DNA of 64,000 bases, from positions 1,674,001-1,738,000 of the forward strand of contig OY782679.1 in the NCBI GenBank assembly GCA_963678055.1, in the 5' to 3' direction. Positions within the stretch are counted from its first letter, which is position 1, and each line of letters opens with the position of its first letter. Under the pieces are notes generated by a model. That model ran no database searches and was not told where the DNA came from. It worked only from the letters and a program-made list of their open reading frames with translations. Positions 34,459-42,546 of the stretch are shown piece after piece. The translations under genes and the position numbers were made by a program. This stretch comes from CAXXOK01 sp963678055. Its GTDB lineage: Bacteria; Bacillota; Clostridia; Christensenellales; Aristaeellaceae.

Positions 34459-35342
34459 AACGACTACTCTCCCTGACGCTCCTGGTTATGATTTGCTTTG
34501 GCACCGTTTCAGCGCTAGCTGAAGCAGAATGGACTTTCCCGGTACCGCTCTCCCAGCTCACAAGCGAGTATGCTATCCTCGTCAACCGTGATCACAAGCT
34601 GACGAAAGACGATAAACCCACCAACCTTGTCAGTGTTAATCTGCGCAAGCGCACCAGTACCGCAGTGCAAATGGATGCAGTTGCCGCCAAAGCACTGAGT
34701 GACCTGTTTGAAGAAGCATCCGGCGTTACAGACTACACCTACCGCGTAGAAACCAGCGACGGCAGCTGGGAGACAAAACAATTCTCCGATAGCGCAGGGC
34801 TTAAGCTTTTGCTGGTCAGCGGATACCGGTCGTATAGTTCTCAGTACACAATTTACAATAATTACCTGGAACGCAACAACGGTGTGGACGATGGTATATC
34901 CGCACCGCCCGGCGCCAGCGAGCACCAAAGCGGACTAGCCTGCGACGTGCTAAGCGTTGGCTATAACAACACCCATAAGTATATGAATGAATCCTTTTAT
35001 GAAACCCCGGAAGCACAATGGATGGAAGCAAACGCCCCAGCTTTCGGCTTCATCATCCGCTATCCCAGAGGCAAGGATGATATTACGCAAGTTCCGTATG
35101 AGCCCTGGCATTTACGCTATGTCGGGCGGGAGATTGCCGTCTATATTCAAAACAGCGGGCTAACCTTTGAAGAGTTTACCGACGAGTGGCAGGAAGCGCT
35201 TGTCGCTTTTGAGAAAGACGGCGGCAGTGTGCAGGCTCAATTGCTTTTGGAAAGCACCGTAGTGCCCGTAGCCGTAACCACCACCGTGCTTGATATTTAC
35301 GGCGAAGACGGCGACCCCGAAGTCTCGCTGTCGATGTGGTAA
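34455..35342 (+). CDS. D-alanyl-D-alanine carboxypeptidase, VanY family (paralogue 2)
   Basis: 295 residues with a clear signal peptide (MKRLLSLTLLVMICFGTVSALA). The M15B domain holds VSGYRSYSSQYTIY, H157 and D164 in SEHQSGLACD, GFIIRYPRGKDDIT, and E216 and H219 in EPWHLRYVG, so the zinc and catalytic residues are intact. A C-terminal tail of about 55 residues follows the domain. It overlaps paralogue 1 (ATGA) and is followed by the parA promoter. Confidence 0.9.
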   Translation: MKRLLSLTLLVMICFGTVSALAEAEWTFPVPLSQLTSEYAILVNRDHKLTKDDKPTNLVSVNLRKRTSTAVQMDAVAAKALSDLFEEASGVTDYTYRVETSDGSWETKQFSDSAGLKLLLVSGYRSYSSQYTIYNNYLERNNGVDDGISAPPGASEHQSGLACDVLSVGYNNTHKYMNESFYETPEAQWMEANAPAFGFIIRYPRGKDDITQVPYEPWHLRYVGREIAVYIQNSGLTFEEFTDEWQEALVAFEKDGGSVQAQLLLESTVVPVAVTTTVLDIYGEDGDPEVSLSMW

Positions 35343-35347
35343 CAGAC

Positions 35348-35376
35348 TTTACAAACCTCGCAAAAGACGATAGAAT
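35348..35376 (+). promoter_or_regulatory. Promoter of parAB
   Basis: TTTACA at 35348-35353 and TAGAAT at 35371-35376 with a 17-base spacer. The spacer contains the left arm of the inverted repeat listed next. Confidence 0.65.
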
Positions 35377-35397
35377 GAATCTGATTCTTTTGCGAGG
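35356..35397. promoter_or_regulatory. Perfect 12-bp inverted repeat over the parA promoter and ribosome binding site
   Basis: CCTCGCAAAAGA (35356-35367) and TCTTTTGCGAGG (35386-35397) are exact inverted copies 18 bases apart. The left arm lies between the -35 and -10 boxes, the right arm ends in the AGG of the parA Shine-Dalgarno sequence. Because the left arm lies upstream of the expected transcript start, a DNA operator is more likely than an RNA hairpin. Start of parA is 11 bases downstream. Confidence 0.6.
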
Positions 35398-35408
35398 TGA
35401 ACTTATAT

Positions 35409-36167
35409 ATGGGCAAAGTGATTGCCATCGCCAATCAAAAAGGCGGCGTGGGCAAAACAACAACGGCAATCAACCTGAGCGCCTGCCTCGCAGACTTGGG
35501 AAAAAAGATACTCCTGGTGGATTTTGATCCGCAGGGTAATTCTTCCAGCGGGCTGAATGTTAAGGCCGACGATAGCACCGTATACGAAGCACTGCTTGGC
35601 GAAGTGCCGATTTCGCGCTGTATCTTCCCCACTATGCTCAATACCCTGCATGTTGTGCCGTCGGATATCCGGCTCGCCAACGCAGAACCCGCCTTGGTTA
35701 GCGCGCAGGAGCGGGAGTATCATTTAAAGAACGCACTAAAACCGGTCGTCAGCCGGTACGACTATATATTTATTGATTGTCCCCCATCGCTTGGGCTGTT
35801 AACCGTCAACGCTTTAACCGCCGCGCAGCAGCTTCTGGTTCCCATTCAGTGCGAATACTATGCGCTGGAAGGTCTCACAAGCCTGACCTACACCATTGAT
35901 CTGATCAAACGCCGGTCCAACCCGGGTTTGGAGATTGAAGGTATGCTGCTAACCATGCTGGACGGGCGCACCAACCTGGGCATCCAGGTTGTGGATACGG
36001 TGAAAAAACACTTTAAGAAGAAAGTCTATGCAACCGCCATTCCGCGCAATGTACGCCTCGGCGAAGCGCCGAGCCACGGACTACCGATTCATCTGTACGA
36101 TCCGCGAAGCTTAGGCGCAGAATCCTACCGAAGGCTAGCCAACGAATTCCTTCGTCGCAACGCATAG
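35409..36167 (+). CDS. parA: Chromosome partitioning ATPase ParA/Soj
   Basis: 252 residues from ATG 35409 (AGGTGA eight bases upstream; GTG 35397 would overlap that site). Deviant Walker A KGGVGKTTTAINLSA near the start, Walker A' LLVDFDPQGNSSSGL, and Walker B YIFIDCPPSLGLLT are typical of Soj. It drives segregation with ParB and influences replication initiation. parB follows after 26 bases. The location beside parB without gidAB or jag suggests a rearranged origin region. Confidence 0.95.
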   Translation: MGKVIAIANQKGGVGKTTTAINLSACLADLGKKILLVDFDPQGNSSSGLNVKADDSTVYEALLGEVPISRCIFPTMLNTLHVVPSDIRLANAEPALVSAQEREYHLKNALKPVVSRYDYIFIDCPPSLGLLTVNALTAAQQLLVPIQCEYYALEGLTSLTYTIDLIKRRSNPGLEIEGMLLTMLDGRTNLGIQVVDTVKKHFKKKVYATAIPRNVRLGEAPSHGLPIHLYDPRSLGAESYRRLANEFLRRNA

Positions 36168-36193
36168 TATACAAAGGATAAAGGGGTGTCCCG

Positions 36194-37066
36194 ATGACAA
36201 AACCACGGCTGGGCAGAAGCTTGGATATCCTGCTTCCGCAAACCGATACCGTTGATGACTCAATGGTGACGGAACTGCCCATATCCAAGATAGACCCCAA
36301 CCAAGCGCAGCCCCGCAAGGCCTTTGACAACGACAGGCTGGAAGAACTTGCCGAAAGTATCCGGCAAAAGGGCTTACTGCAACCCATTTTAGTTGTTAAG
36401 CAGGGGCCGCGCTATCGCATTATCGCCGGTGAGCGCCGCTACCGTGCCAGCCGCATCGCCGGGCTGGAAATGATCCCCTGCCTGGTTCGTGATTTTGACG
36501 AAGCACAGCAGCTGGAAGCCGCCCTGATTGAAAACATTCAGCGCGAAGACTTAAACCCGATTGAAGAAGCCAAGGCGATACAAAGCCTGATTCAGCAGTG
36601 CGGCTACACACAGGATGAAGCCGCCAAGCGGCTGCAGAAAAGCCGCCCCGTCGTTGCCAACCTCCTGCGCCTTCTGGCGCTGCCGGATGTTGTACAGGCC
36701 ATGGTTGTCAGCGGAGACTTATCCGCCGGTCACGCCCGCGTACTGGCAGGTGTTTCGCCGGAAAGCAAGCAAGTAGAACTGGCACACCAATGCCTGCTGC
36801 ACTCCTACTCCGTACGCAAGCTGGAACAGCTGGCAAAGCAGCCGCTTCCCAAAGCCCGCCCGGCCAAACGCAAGTCCCTCTCGGGCGAGCTATCCGGGTT
36901 TAAAGAAACACTACGCGAAACCGTAGGTGTAAAAACGGACATTGTCGGGAACGAAAGCAAGGGTAAAATCGTATTTTCTTATAGCAGCAGTGACGAACTG
37001 GAACACCTCTACGACGTGTTTACCAAATTAACCAAATCGCTTGATCGAGCTGGGAAGGGCAGGTAA
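36194..37066 (+). CDS. parB: Chromosome partitioning protein ParB/Spo0J
   Basis: 290 residues. ParB is a CTPase that binds parS and spreads along DNA. The N-terminal nuclease-like fold has LPISKIDPNQAQPRKAF, ESIRQKGLLQPILV and GERRYRASRIAG (CTP-binding); the helix-turn-helix is around YTQDEAAKRLQKSRPVVAN, followed by LSAGHARVLAG and a C-terminal dimer domain. It is translated after parA and before a VanY-like gene, five bases away. I found no parS site by eye in the vicinity. Confidence 0.94.
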   Translation: MTKPRLGRSLDILLPQTDTVDDSMVTELPISKIDPNQAQPRKAFDNDRLEELAESIRQKGLLQPILVVKQGPRYRIIAGERRYRASRIAGLEMIPCLVRDFDEAQQLEAALIENIQREDLNPIEEAKAIQSLIQQCGYTQDEAAKRLQKSRPVVANLLRLLALPDVVQAMVVSGDLSAGHARVLAGVSPESKQVELAHQCLLHSYSVRKLEQLAKQPLPKARPAKRKSLSGELSGFKETLRETVGVKTDIVGNESKGKIVFSYSSSDELEHLYDVFTKLTKSLDRAGKGR

Positions 37067-37071
37067 GAAAG

Positions 37072-38244
37072 ATGACTGCACCAAATAATCGTAAAAAGGA
37101 TCCGTACAAACTGTTTGTTCGGATCACCATTGCCGTCGCGATTGTCGCGGTGATCAGCCTCGCGGTTTTCCTGATCACCAATGCATGGGTGGATGCCAAC
37201 TTCCGCGCCGTTGTGAAAGATATTCACGATCAGAACATCGCCGACGAGCAAGCATTCAATCTTGAATTGGACGCACTGCGCGAAAGCGCTGCCGAGAGTG
37301 AAACGGACGGAGAAACCCCGGTCGTCAATCTGCAAGCATGGGAGTCCAACATCGGCGATACCACCTGGCGCATCGAGGATGAAGGCAACCAGGGGCTTGA
37401 AAACACTTATAACATCACCGTGAGCAACTCCACCCTCTGTCAGGGCGGGCTCATGCTGGTCAATGCGTGGCACCCGGTGCCGGATTTCTTCTCCGGTGAA
37501 GATCTGGTCAGCATTGGTACGGCCAGCGGTTATAAAATCCCTGTACAGAATGCCTCCGTTGTTATCTTCCCCAGCGCTTTTACGGCACTGGAGGCTATGC
37601 TCACCGATGCCATGACTGCCGGTATGAAAGACTATATCGTACGTGAGGCCTTCCGTTCCAACGATACCCAGACAGAGTATTTTAACAACAGAATGGATAA
37701 GTTGTCGGATAAATATTCCGGTAACATCCTGATTGAAGAGACGAAAAAGTACGTTAACTATCCCGGCACCAGCGAGTACCAGTCGGGTTTATCGTTTCAG
37801 TTGGGTCTGTATAACCGCGAAGATCCCGATGTTGCCAGGCAGCAGTTTCAGGAGACCGATCAAGGGAAATGGGTCACCGAGAACAGCTGGAAGTACGGTG
37901 TTATCTTCCGCTTCCCCTCGGACAATTACCCCACCCCCCAGTGGGAAGACAAGTCGTATAAAACCGGCGTTTCCGTTCATCTGGACTTGTACCGCTTTGT
38001 AGGCAAACCGCATGCAACCGCAATGAAGCTGCTGGATTTCTGCCACGAGGAGTATATTGAGTTCCTGATGGATCACCCGCACATCTCCATTTATGAAAAC
38101 GGCGAGCTGCGGTATGAAATCGTTCGGATCAAAGTTGCTGATCAGGATGCATACATTCTACCCATTACCAACATGTCCAGTTCCTACATGGCTAGTATTG
38201 ATAATATGGGCGGCGTCGTGATCGGGTACACCTACGGAGAGTAA
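37072..38244 (+). CDS. Membrane-anchored, catalytically degenerate VanY-like protein
   Basis: 390 residues. A short cytoplasmic tail and one membrane segment (about 18-37) are followed by an extracellular part whose second half aligns with VanY paralogues 1 and 2: VREAFRSNDTQTEYFNNRM, PGTSEYQSGLSFQLGL, GKWVTENSWKYGVIFRFP and SVHLDLYRFVG. The zinc and catalytic residues are mostly lost: the SxHxxGxAxD histidine is Y236, its aspartate is Q243, and the ExxH glutamate is V300, leaving only H303. It is therefore probably a non-catalytic binding or regulatory protein. It starts five bases after parB, so it belongs to the parAB transcript, and a strong terminator follows. Confidence 0.75.
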   Translation: MTAPNNRKKDPYKLFVRITIAVAIVAVISLAVFLITNAWVDANFRAVVKDIHDQNIADEQAFNLELDALRESAAESETDGETPVVNLQAWESNIGDTTWRIEDEGNQGLENTYNITVSNSTLCQGGLMLVNAWHPVPDFFSGEDLVSIGTASGYKIPVQNASVVIFPSAFTALEAMLTDAMTAGMKDYIVREAFRSNDTQTEYFNNRMDKLSDKYSGNILIEETKKYVNYPGTSEYQSGLSFQLGLYNREDPDVARQQFQETDQGKWVTENSWKYGVIFRFPSDNYPTPQWEDKSYKTGVSVHLDLYRFVGKPHATAMKLLDFCHEEYIEFLMDHPHISIYENGELRYEIVRIKVADQDAYILPITNMSSSYMASIDNMGGVVIGYTYGE

Positions 38245-38336
38245 CACTGCTACATTACAACTGCGGTGGCTGTTTTTGTTTGCTCCCGTGTTATGATTCC
38301 GCCAAAGCACAACACGCCTTTACTATATTGCGCACT

Positions 38337-38370
38337 AAAAAACCCCACCGCATAAGCGGTGGGGTTTTTT
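38337..38370. terminator. Bidirectional terminator between the parAB group and rplJL
   Basis: AAAAAACCCCACCGC and GCGGTGGGGTTTTTT form a long GC-rich stem with a four-base loop and A/T runs on both sides, so it can stop transcripts from either direction. Confidence 0.92.
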
Positions 38371-38385
38371 GTGTTGCGGGTAAGA

Positions 38386-38757
38386 TTACTGAATCTCGAT
38401 GGTTGCGCCGACTTCGGCGAACTTCTCTTTGATCTTCTCGGCATCTTCCTTGGACACGCCTTCTTTGAGGGTCTTGGGCGCGCTTTCGACGATGTCCTTG
38501 GCTTCTTTCAGGCCCAGGCCGCTGACGATTTCGCGAACCGCTTTGATGACCTTGATCTTCTCGGAGCCGGCTTCTTTGAGCACGACGTCGAATTCGGTCT
38601 TCTCCTCAGCTGCTGCGGCGCCGCCGCCTGCTGCCGGAGCTGCTACGACGGCTGCTGCCGCCGATACGCCAAACTTCTCTTCCAGGGCTTTTACCAGATC
38701 GTTGAGCTCGAGAACCGTCATTTTCTCAATTGCCGCAATAAACTCTTCATGTGTCAT
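38386..38757 (-). CDS. rplL: Ribosomal protein L7/L12
   Basis: 123 residues, normal length. The N-terminal dimer domain (FIAAIEKMTVLELNDLVKALEEKFGV), the alanine-rich hinge and the C-terminal factor-binding domain (KIKVIKAVREIVSGLGLKEAKDIVE, GVSKEDAEKIKEKFAEVGA) are complete. It is cotranscribed with rplJ and ends at the bidirectional terminator. Confidence 0.98.
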   Translation of the reverse strand: MTHEEFIAAIEKMTVLELNDLVKALEEKFGVSAAAAVVAAPAAGGGAAAAEEKTEFDVVLKEAGSEKIKVIKAVREIVSGLGLKEAKDIVESAPKTLKEGVSKEDAEKIKEKFAEVGATIEIQ

Positions 38758-38794
38758 GATAATATCCTCCCATTCACTTTAATTCAATGTGGTG

Positions 38795-39298
38795 TTAGTT
38801 GGCTTCCGCCTGATTCTTTGCAATTGCATCCAGTACGCGGACAAAGCCGCCAATGCTGGACTGCAAGCTGCCCAGCAGCCGTGCAAGCAGTTCGTTCCGG
38901 GAAGGCGTTTTCGCCAGTTCTTCCACCATGGCAACGTCGATGACTTTGCTGCCCATCAGGCCGGCTTTCACGTTCAGGAACTTAATCTTGGACTTGGTTT
39001 TGAACTCCGAGACCACTTTGGCCGGTGATACGACGTCGTTCATACCGAACGCAAACGCCGACGGGCCTTTCAGTACATCGTCCAAACCTTCGATCTTGGC
39101 TTCTGCAAGCGCGCGCTTTACCAGCGTATTTTTCAGTACGCAGTATTCCACACCCGCTTCACGGAACATCGCGCGCAATTCGGTGACCTGATCCACGGTA
39201 ATTCCCATGTAGTCAACGATTACAACGCTCTGTGCGGCATCAAACTTTTGTTTGATCGCTTCGACCGTCTCTTTCTTCAGCTCGAGGTTCTTGCTCAT
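38795..39298 (-). CDS. rplJ: Ribosomal protein L10
   Basis: 167 residues. L10 anchors the L7/L12 stalk on 23S rRNA. Seen are KKETVEAIKQKFDAAQSVVIVDYMG, LRAMFREAGVEYCVLKNTLVKRA and the C-terminal helix for L7/L12 binding. A strong AAGGAGGTG site precedes it, and the L10 leader upstream controls it. The usual neighbours rplK-rplA do not precede it here. Confidence 0.97.
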   Translation of the reverse strand: MSKNLELKKETVEAIKQKFDAAQSVVIVDYMGITVDQVTELRAMFREAGVEYCVLKNTLVKRALAEAKIEGLDDVLKGPSAFAFGMNDVVSPAKVVSEFKTKSKIKFLNVKAGLMGSKVIDVAMVEELAKTPSRNELLARLLGSLQSSIGGFVRVLDAIAKNQAEAN

Positions 39299-39467
39299 TC
39301 CTTGGCACCTCCTTCTTGAAATGTCATTTCAAAAAGAACACCCTTGCAGGCGCAAGGGCGAATTATCTTCGCAAGGGATTTCTCCCGCCTTACACCTCGG
39401 CGAGAGAAGCACTGCTTCCTTATGGCATGGCCACTCGCTGTCTTCGGCATAGGTTTCCTAATGAAAC
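39299..39467 (-). ncRNA. L10 (rplJL) mRNA leader
   Basis: The untranslated leader of about 170 bases contains the conserved pieces of the bacterial L10 leader, read on the minus strand: GCCGAAGACAGC, a hairpin-rich middle, and GCCGAGGTG. L10-(L7/L12)4 binds this kink-turn RNA and represses its own operon. A terminator-type hairpin near the end suggests control by attenuation. Confidence 0.85.
39331..39358 (-). terminator. Attenuator hairpin in the L10 leader
   Basis: On the minus strand CCCTTGC-GCCT-GCAAGGG is followed by TGTTCTTTTT, about 30 bases before the rplJ start. A second copy of CCCTTGCG lies just upstream and could form a competing pairing. Confidence 0.7.
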
Positions 39468-39473
39468 ATTTGA

Positions 39474-39502
39474 ATTATATAAGGTTTTGCATGGCTTGTC
39501 AA
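39474..39502 (-). promoter_or_regulatory. Promoter of rplJL
   Basis: On the minus strand perfect TTGACA (39502-39497), a 17-base spacer and perfect TATAAT (39479-39474), as expected for a highly expressed ribosomal operon. Confidence 0.92.
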
Positions 39503-39520
39503 TAGGAATTCTGTGGATTG

Positions 39521-40771
39521 CTATCCTCTGAGGACCAGCACATCTTTTTCGTACTGTTTCACTGTGTCAAACCAGGCTGCATCGCTTTTAATGCCCTCGC
39601 GGCGGCAGTACTCGTTCCAAACCGCGCCAACCGGCATCATCTTAAGCGCTTCCTGTTTTGCCATCAGCTCGGTCCACTGTTGCTGATCCTGCAAGGACTT
39701 TAGGTCCTTGTGCGGAGTGAGCAATGCGTGCAGCAGCGCTTTTTGCATGTTGCGTGTCCCGATCACCCACGCCGCAACGCGGTTGATTGACGCGTCAAAG
39801 AAGTCCAGCCCAATCATCACCTTATCCAGTGCGTCGTTACGGACAATCTCAGTGGCGATTTCCTTAAGCTCGTCATCCAGCCTGACGACATGATCTGAAT
39901 CCCAGCGAACGGGGCGGGTGACGTGCAGCGGAATGCGGTCGAAATAGCAAAGCATTGCTGGAATCTTATCGCTGATCACTTCCGTGGGGTGATAGTGTCC
40001 GCTGTCCATCAAATCGTACACACCTTCGTGTGTCGCGGCATAGCCCAGATAGAACTCCGAAGAGCCCACTGTGTAGGCCTCGACCCCGATGCCAAACACC
40101 TTGCTCTCCACACTGTCGATCACGCCGTCCAGTTTTTCTGAAAAGATTTCGTCAAGGCTTTTTTGCAGGGTCAGTCGCGGCGTCAAGCGATCGGCTGGTA
40201 CATCCTTAAAGCCGTCGGGAATCCAGACATTGCAAAGGCTGGGCGTACCAAGCTCCTTGGCAAAGTATGCCGCAATGCGGCGGCAGGCAATGCCATGACG
40301 CACCCAGAATGCACGAACCGTTTCATCGGGTGAGGACAGCGTTAATCCGCCTTTGACCATCGGATGGCTGAAAAAGGTTGGGTTGAAGTCAATACCAAGA
40401 TGATTCTTCTTGGCAAAGGCTACCCACGGCGCAAAGTGCTTTGGCAGCAACTGATCGCGATCTACCTTCTCCCCCGCTTCAAAGATCGCGTAGCAAGCAT
40501 GCAGATTGATACGTTTCTGTCCGCCAATCAGCGAGATGGCCTTCTCAAAATCCGCCATCAGCTCTTCCGGTGTACGCGCTTTGCCGACATAGTTGCCGGT
40601 CGCCTGAATGCCGCCCGACAGCGCTTCGCCGGTGTTTTCAAAGCCCCCGACATCATCACCCTGCCAGCAATGAATGCTGATGGCTGTTTGTTGCAGGGTT
40701 TGCATCGCACTTTCGGTGTCGATTCCGATCCCCTTAAATTGCTCTTTGGCCAGTTCGTACATATTGCTCAT
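39521..40771 (-). CDS. rhaA: L-rhamnose isomerase
   Basis: 416 residues from ATG 40771, chosen for GGAGG seven bases upstream. RhaA converts L-rhamnose to L-rhamnulose. The family segments AISIHCWQGDDVGGFE, INLHACYAIFE, LGIDFNPTFFSHP, FWVRHGIACRR and VIGLDFFDASINRVAAWVIG are present, including metal-binding residues. It lies downstream of rhaB on the same strand with a four-base gap. No rhamnose regulator or rhaD of the ordinary type is adjacent; an aldolase/dehydrogenase fusion lies 11 kb away. Confidence 0.95.
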   Translation of the reverse strand: MSNMYELAKEQFKGIGIDTESAMQTLQQTAISIHCWQGDDVGGFENTGEALSGGIQATGNYVGKARTPEELMADFEKAISLIGGQKRINLHACYAIFEAGEKVDRDQLLPKHFAPWVAFAKKNHLGIDFNPTFFSHPMVKGGLTLSSPDETVRAFWVRHGIACRRIAAYFAKELGTPSLCNVWIPDGFKDVPADRLTPRLTLQKSLDEIFSEKLDGVIDSVESKVFGIGVEAYTVGSSEFYLGYAATHEGVYDLMDSGHYHPTEVISDKIPAMLCYFDRIPLHVTRPVRWDSDHVVRLDDELKEIATEIVRNDALDKVMIGLDFFDASINRVAAWVIGTRNMQKALLHALLTPHKDLKSLQDQQQWTELMAKQEALKMMPVGAVWNEYCRREGIKSDAAWFDTVKQYEKDVLVLRG

Positions 40772-40775
40772 GCTA

Positions 40776-42194
40776 TTACCTCCGCTGCCGAGTATAGTTT
40801 TGAATGTCAAAGCTTTCGGCGATCAAGCGCCGGGCCGATGCCAGGTCCTGAAGCTCGCCGGATGTAATCATCTGGGCAATCAGGTTACCAAGCGCGGTTC
40901 CTTCCGTTGGCCCCGCCAGCACCGGCAAACCGGTAACATCCGCTGTCATCTGGTTCAGGGTCTTGTTGCGGCTGCCACCGCCGACAATATTGACGGATGT
41001 GAATGTCTTCCCTGTCAGGGTTTCTATTTCCCGTATGCTATCACGGTAGCAAATCGCAAGGCTTAGGAACACTGCGCGATACAGGTCCTTATCCTCCTGC
41101 GGCACCGGCGCGCCTTGTTCACACAAGGCTTCGCGCACAGCATCGGCCATGCTTTGGGGTGCAAAAAACCGCTGGTCCGTCGCATCCACATAGTGCGCAT
41201 AGGTCGATTCGGCAGCAAGCTTTGCTATCGTATCGTAGCTGCAGCCGCAGTCAATTTCCTTGCGGATATTTTGGAGCATCCACATCCCCATGATATTTTT
41301 CAGGTAGCGTGTGGTATTGCCGTAGCCCATCTCGTTGGAAAAGCCCAAAACACGGCTTTGCTCGCTGGTCTGCGGGGAATTCAGTTCTGTTCCAAGCAAA
41401 CTCCATGTACCGCTGGACAAAAACGCCGCATGCTCATCTCTGGCAGGTACCGCCATAAAGGCCGAACCGGTATCATGCGTAGCGGGCAGGATGACCGTTG
41501 TATCAAAGCCAAGTGCTTTACTATGCTCGGGGAGCAACGTGCCCAGTTTGGTGCCGGCTTTCACAATCGGCGTTTGGAACCAATGCCTTGGAAGGCCGGC
41601 AGCCTCGATAGCATGAAAGTCCCAGTCTCTGGTTTCGGCTTCCAGTAGTGCACCGGTGGACAGGTTTGTTTCCTCGTGCGCCCTCTGGCCCGTCAGCCGG
41701 TAGCTCAGATACTCCGATGTGAGCAGAAAGTCCTGCACTATATCGCTATACTCCGGATGTTCCTTGATCACAGCCATCAATTGATAAATGGTGTTGAACG
41801 GTTGCTTGGCAATACCGGTTCTTTGGTACAGCTCTGCAAACGGCATGGTCTGTTCCATCAGCGTGTCCATGCCTTCTGTGCGGCTATCACGATAGGCAAC
41901 AATCTCGCCTACCCGCTTGCCGCCTGCATCCAGCAGGGCAAAATCCACGCCCCAGGTATCAATCCCCATGCTGATCGGGTGAATGCCGCGCTTCCCGCAC
42001 TCCGCCAGTCCTTGCATGACATGCGAAAACAAGGCCTCGGCATCCCAGCAAAGGTGCTTGCCTTTCATGGTCGCGGTATTGTCAAAGCGATATACTTCTT
42101 GGGTCGTCAGTTTTCCGTTGTCGACTACGCCGAGGATATGCCTGCCGCTCGACGCTCCGATATCGACAGCCAGATAGTAGGCTTTGTCTGTCAT
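40776..42194 (-). CDS. rhaB: Rhamnulokinase
   Basis: 472 residues from ATG 42194. RhaB phosphorylates L-rhamnulose at C1. This FGGY-type kinase starts AYYLAVDIGASSGRHILG, then ISMGIDTWGVDFALLDAGG, ATHDTGSAFMAVP, LSSGTWSLLGTE, and VNIVGGGSRNKTLNQM in the ATP-binding part. The upstream ribosome binding site is weak (AAGG). A terminator for the rubredoxin gene lies only 40 bases upstream, so rhaBA needs its own promoter there, which I could not identify with confidence. Confidence 0.95.
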   Translation of the reverse strand: MTDKAYYLAVDIGASSGRHILGVVDNGKLTTQEVYRFDNTATMKGKHLCWDAEALFSHVMQGLAECGKRGIHPISMGIDTWGVDFALLDAGGKRVGEIVAYRDSRTEGMDTLMEQTMPFAELYQRTGIAKQPFNTIYQLMAVIKEHPEYSDIVQDFLLTSEYLSYRLTGQRAHEETNLSTGALLEAETRDWDFHAIEAAGLPRHWFQTPIVKAGTKLGTLLPEHSKALGFDTTVILPATHDTGSAFMAVPARDEHAAFLSSGTWSLLGTELNSPQTSEQSRVLGFSNEMGYGNTTRYLKNIMGMWMLQNIRKEIDCGCSYDTIAKLAAESTYAHYVDATDQRFFAPQSMADAVREALCEQGAPVPQEDKDLYRAVFLSLAICYRDSIREIETLTGKTFTSVNIVGGGSRNKTLNQMTADVTGLPVLAGPTEGTALGNLIAQMITSGELQDLASARRLIAESFDIQNYTRQRR

Positions 42195-42234
42195 CAGTGC
42201 TTCAACAGCCTTTATTACACCCCGTAGTCGCACC

Positions 42235-42268
42235 AAAAATCATTGACCGGCCTGTTGGCCGATCAATG
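42235..42268 (-). terminator. Terminator of the rubredoxin transcript
   Basis: On the minus strand CATTGATCGGCC-AACA-GGCCGGTCAATG forms a stem with one mismatch, followed by ATTTTT. It lies 20 bases after the rubredoxin stop. Confidence 0.75.
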
Positions 42269-42287
42269 ATCATGGCGTTTTCAGGGC

Positions 42288-42446
42288 TTATTCTGCTTCG
42301 AACTCGTCCTTGCTTGCGCCGCAATCCGGGCAAACCCACTCTTCAGGAACATCTTCCCATTTGGTGCTGGGTGCTACGCCGTTATCCGGATCTCCCTTTG
42401 CTTCGTCATACACGTATCCGCAAACAGTGCAAGTGTACTTTTTCAT
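42288..42446 (-). CDS. Rubredoxin
   Basis: 52 residues from ATG 42446 (GGAGG upstream). The iron is held by four cysteines in YTCTVCGYVYD and WVCPDCGASKDEF, the classic pattern. Rubredoxin is a small electron carrier used by anaerobes for oxygen and peroxide detoxification. Between the likely -10 (TATAAT at 42495-42490) and the start the leader holds a CCCGC-ATC-GCGGG hairpin. Confidence 0.96.
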   Translation of the reverse strand: MKKYTCTVCGYVYDEAKGDPDNGVAPSTKWEDVPEEWVCPDCGASKDEFEAE

Positions 42447-42546
42447 TGTTTTTTCCTCCGAATCTTTCCCGCGATGCGGGTGTTTTTTCATTATATACAA
42501 TTCGCCGCAGCCTTCATCGCTTCCTCTTTTTTACTGCGATATTTGA

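Noticed and set aside
35356..35397. Inverted repeat before parA as a terminator of the VanY genes
   Set aside because: The right arm is not followed by a T run, and its left arm lies inside a well-spaced promoter.
35348..37066. parS sites near parAB
   Set aside because: I searched by eye for the TGTTTCACGTGAAACA-type palindrome and did not find it. The inverted repeat before parA has a different sequence.
42472..42486. Plus-strand terminator-like hairpin before rubredoxin (CCCGC-GAT-GCGGG then T run)
   Set aside because: No plus-strand gene ends there. It is more likely a leader hairpin of the minus-strand rubredoxin transcript or chance.
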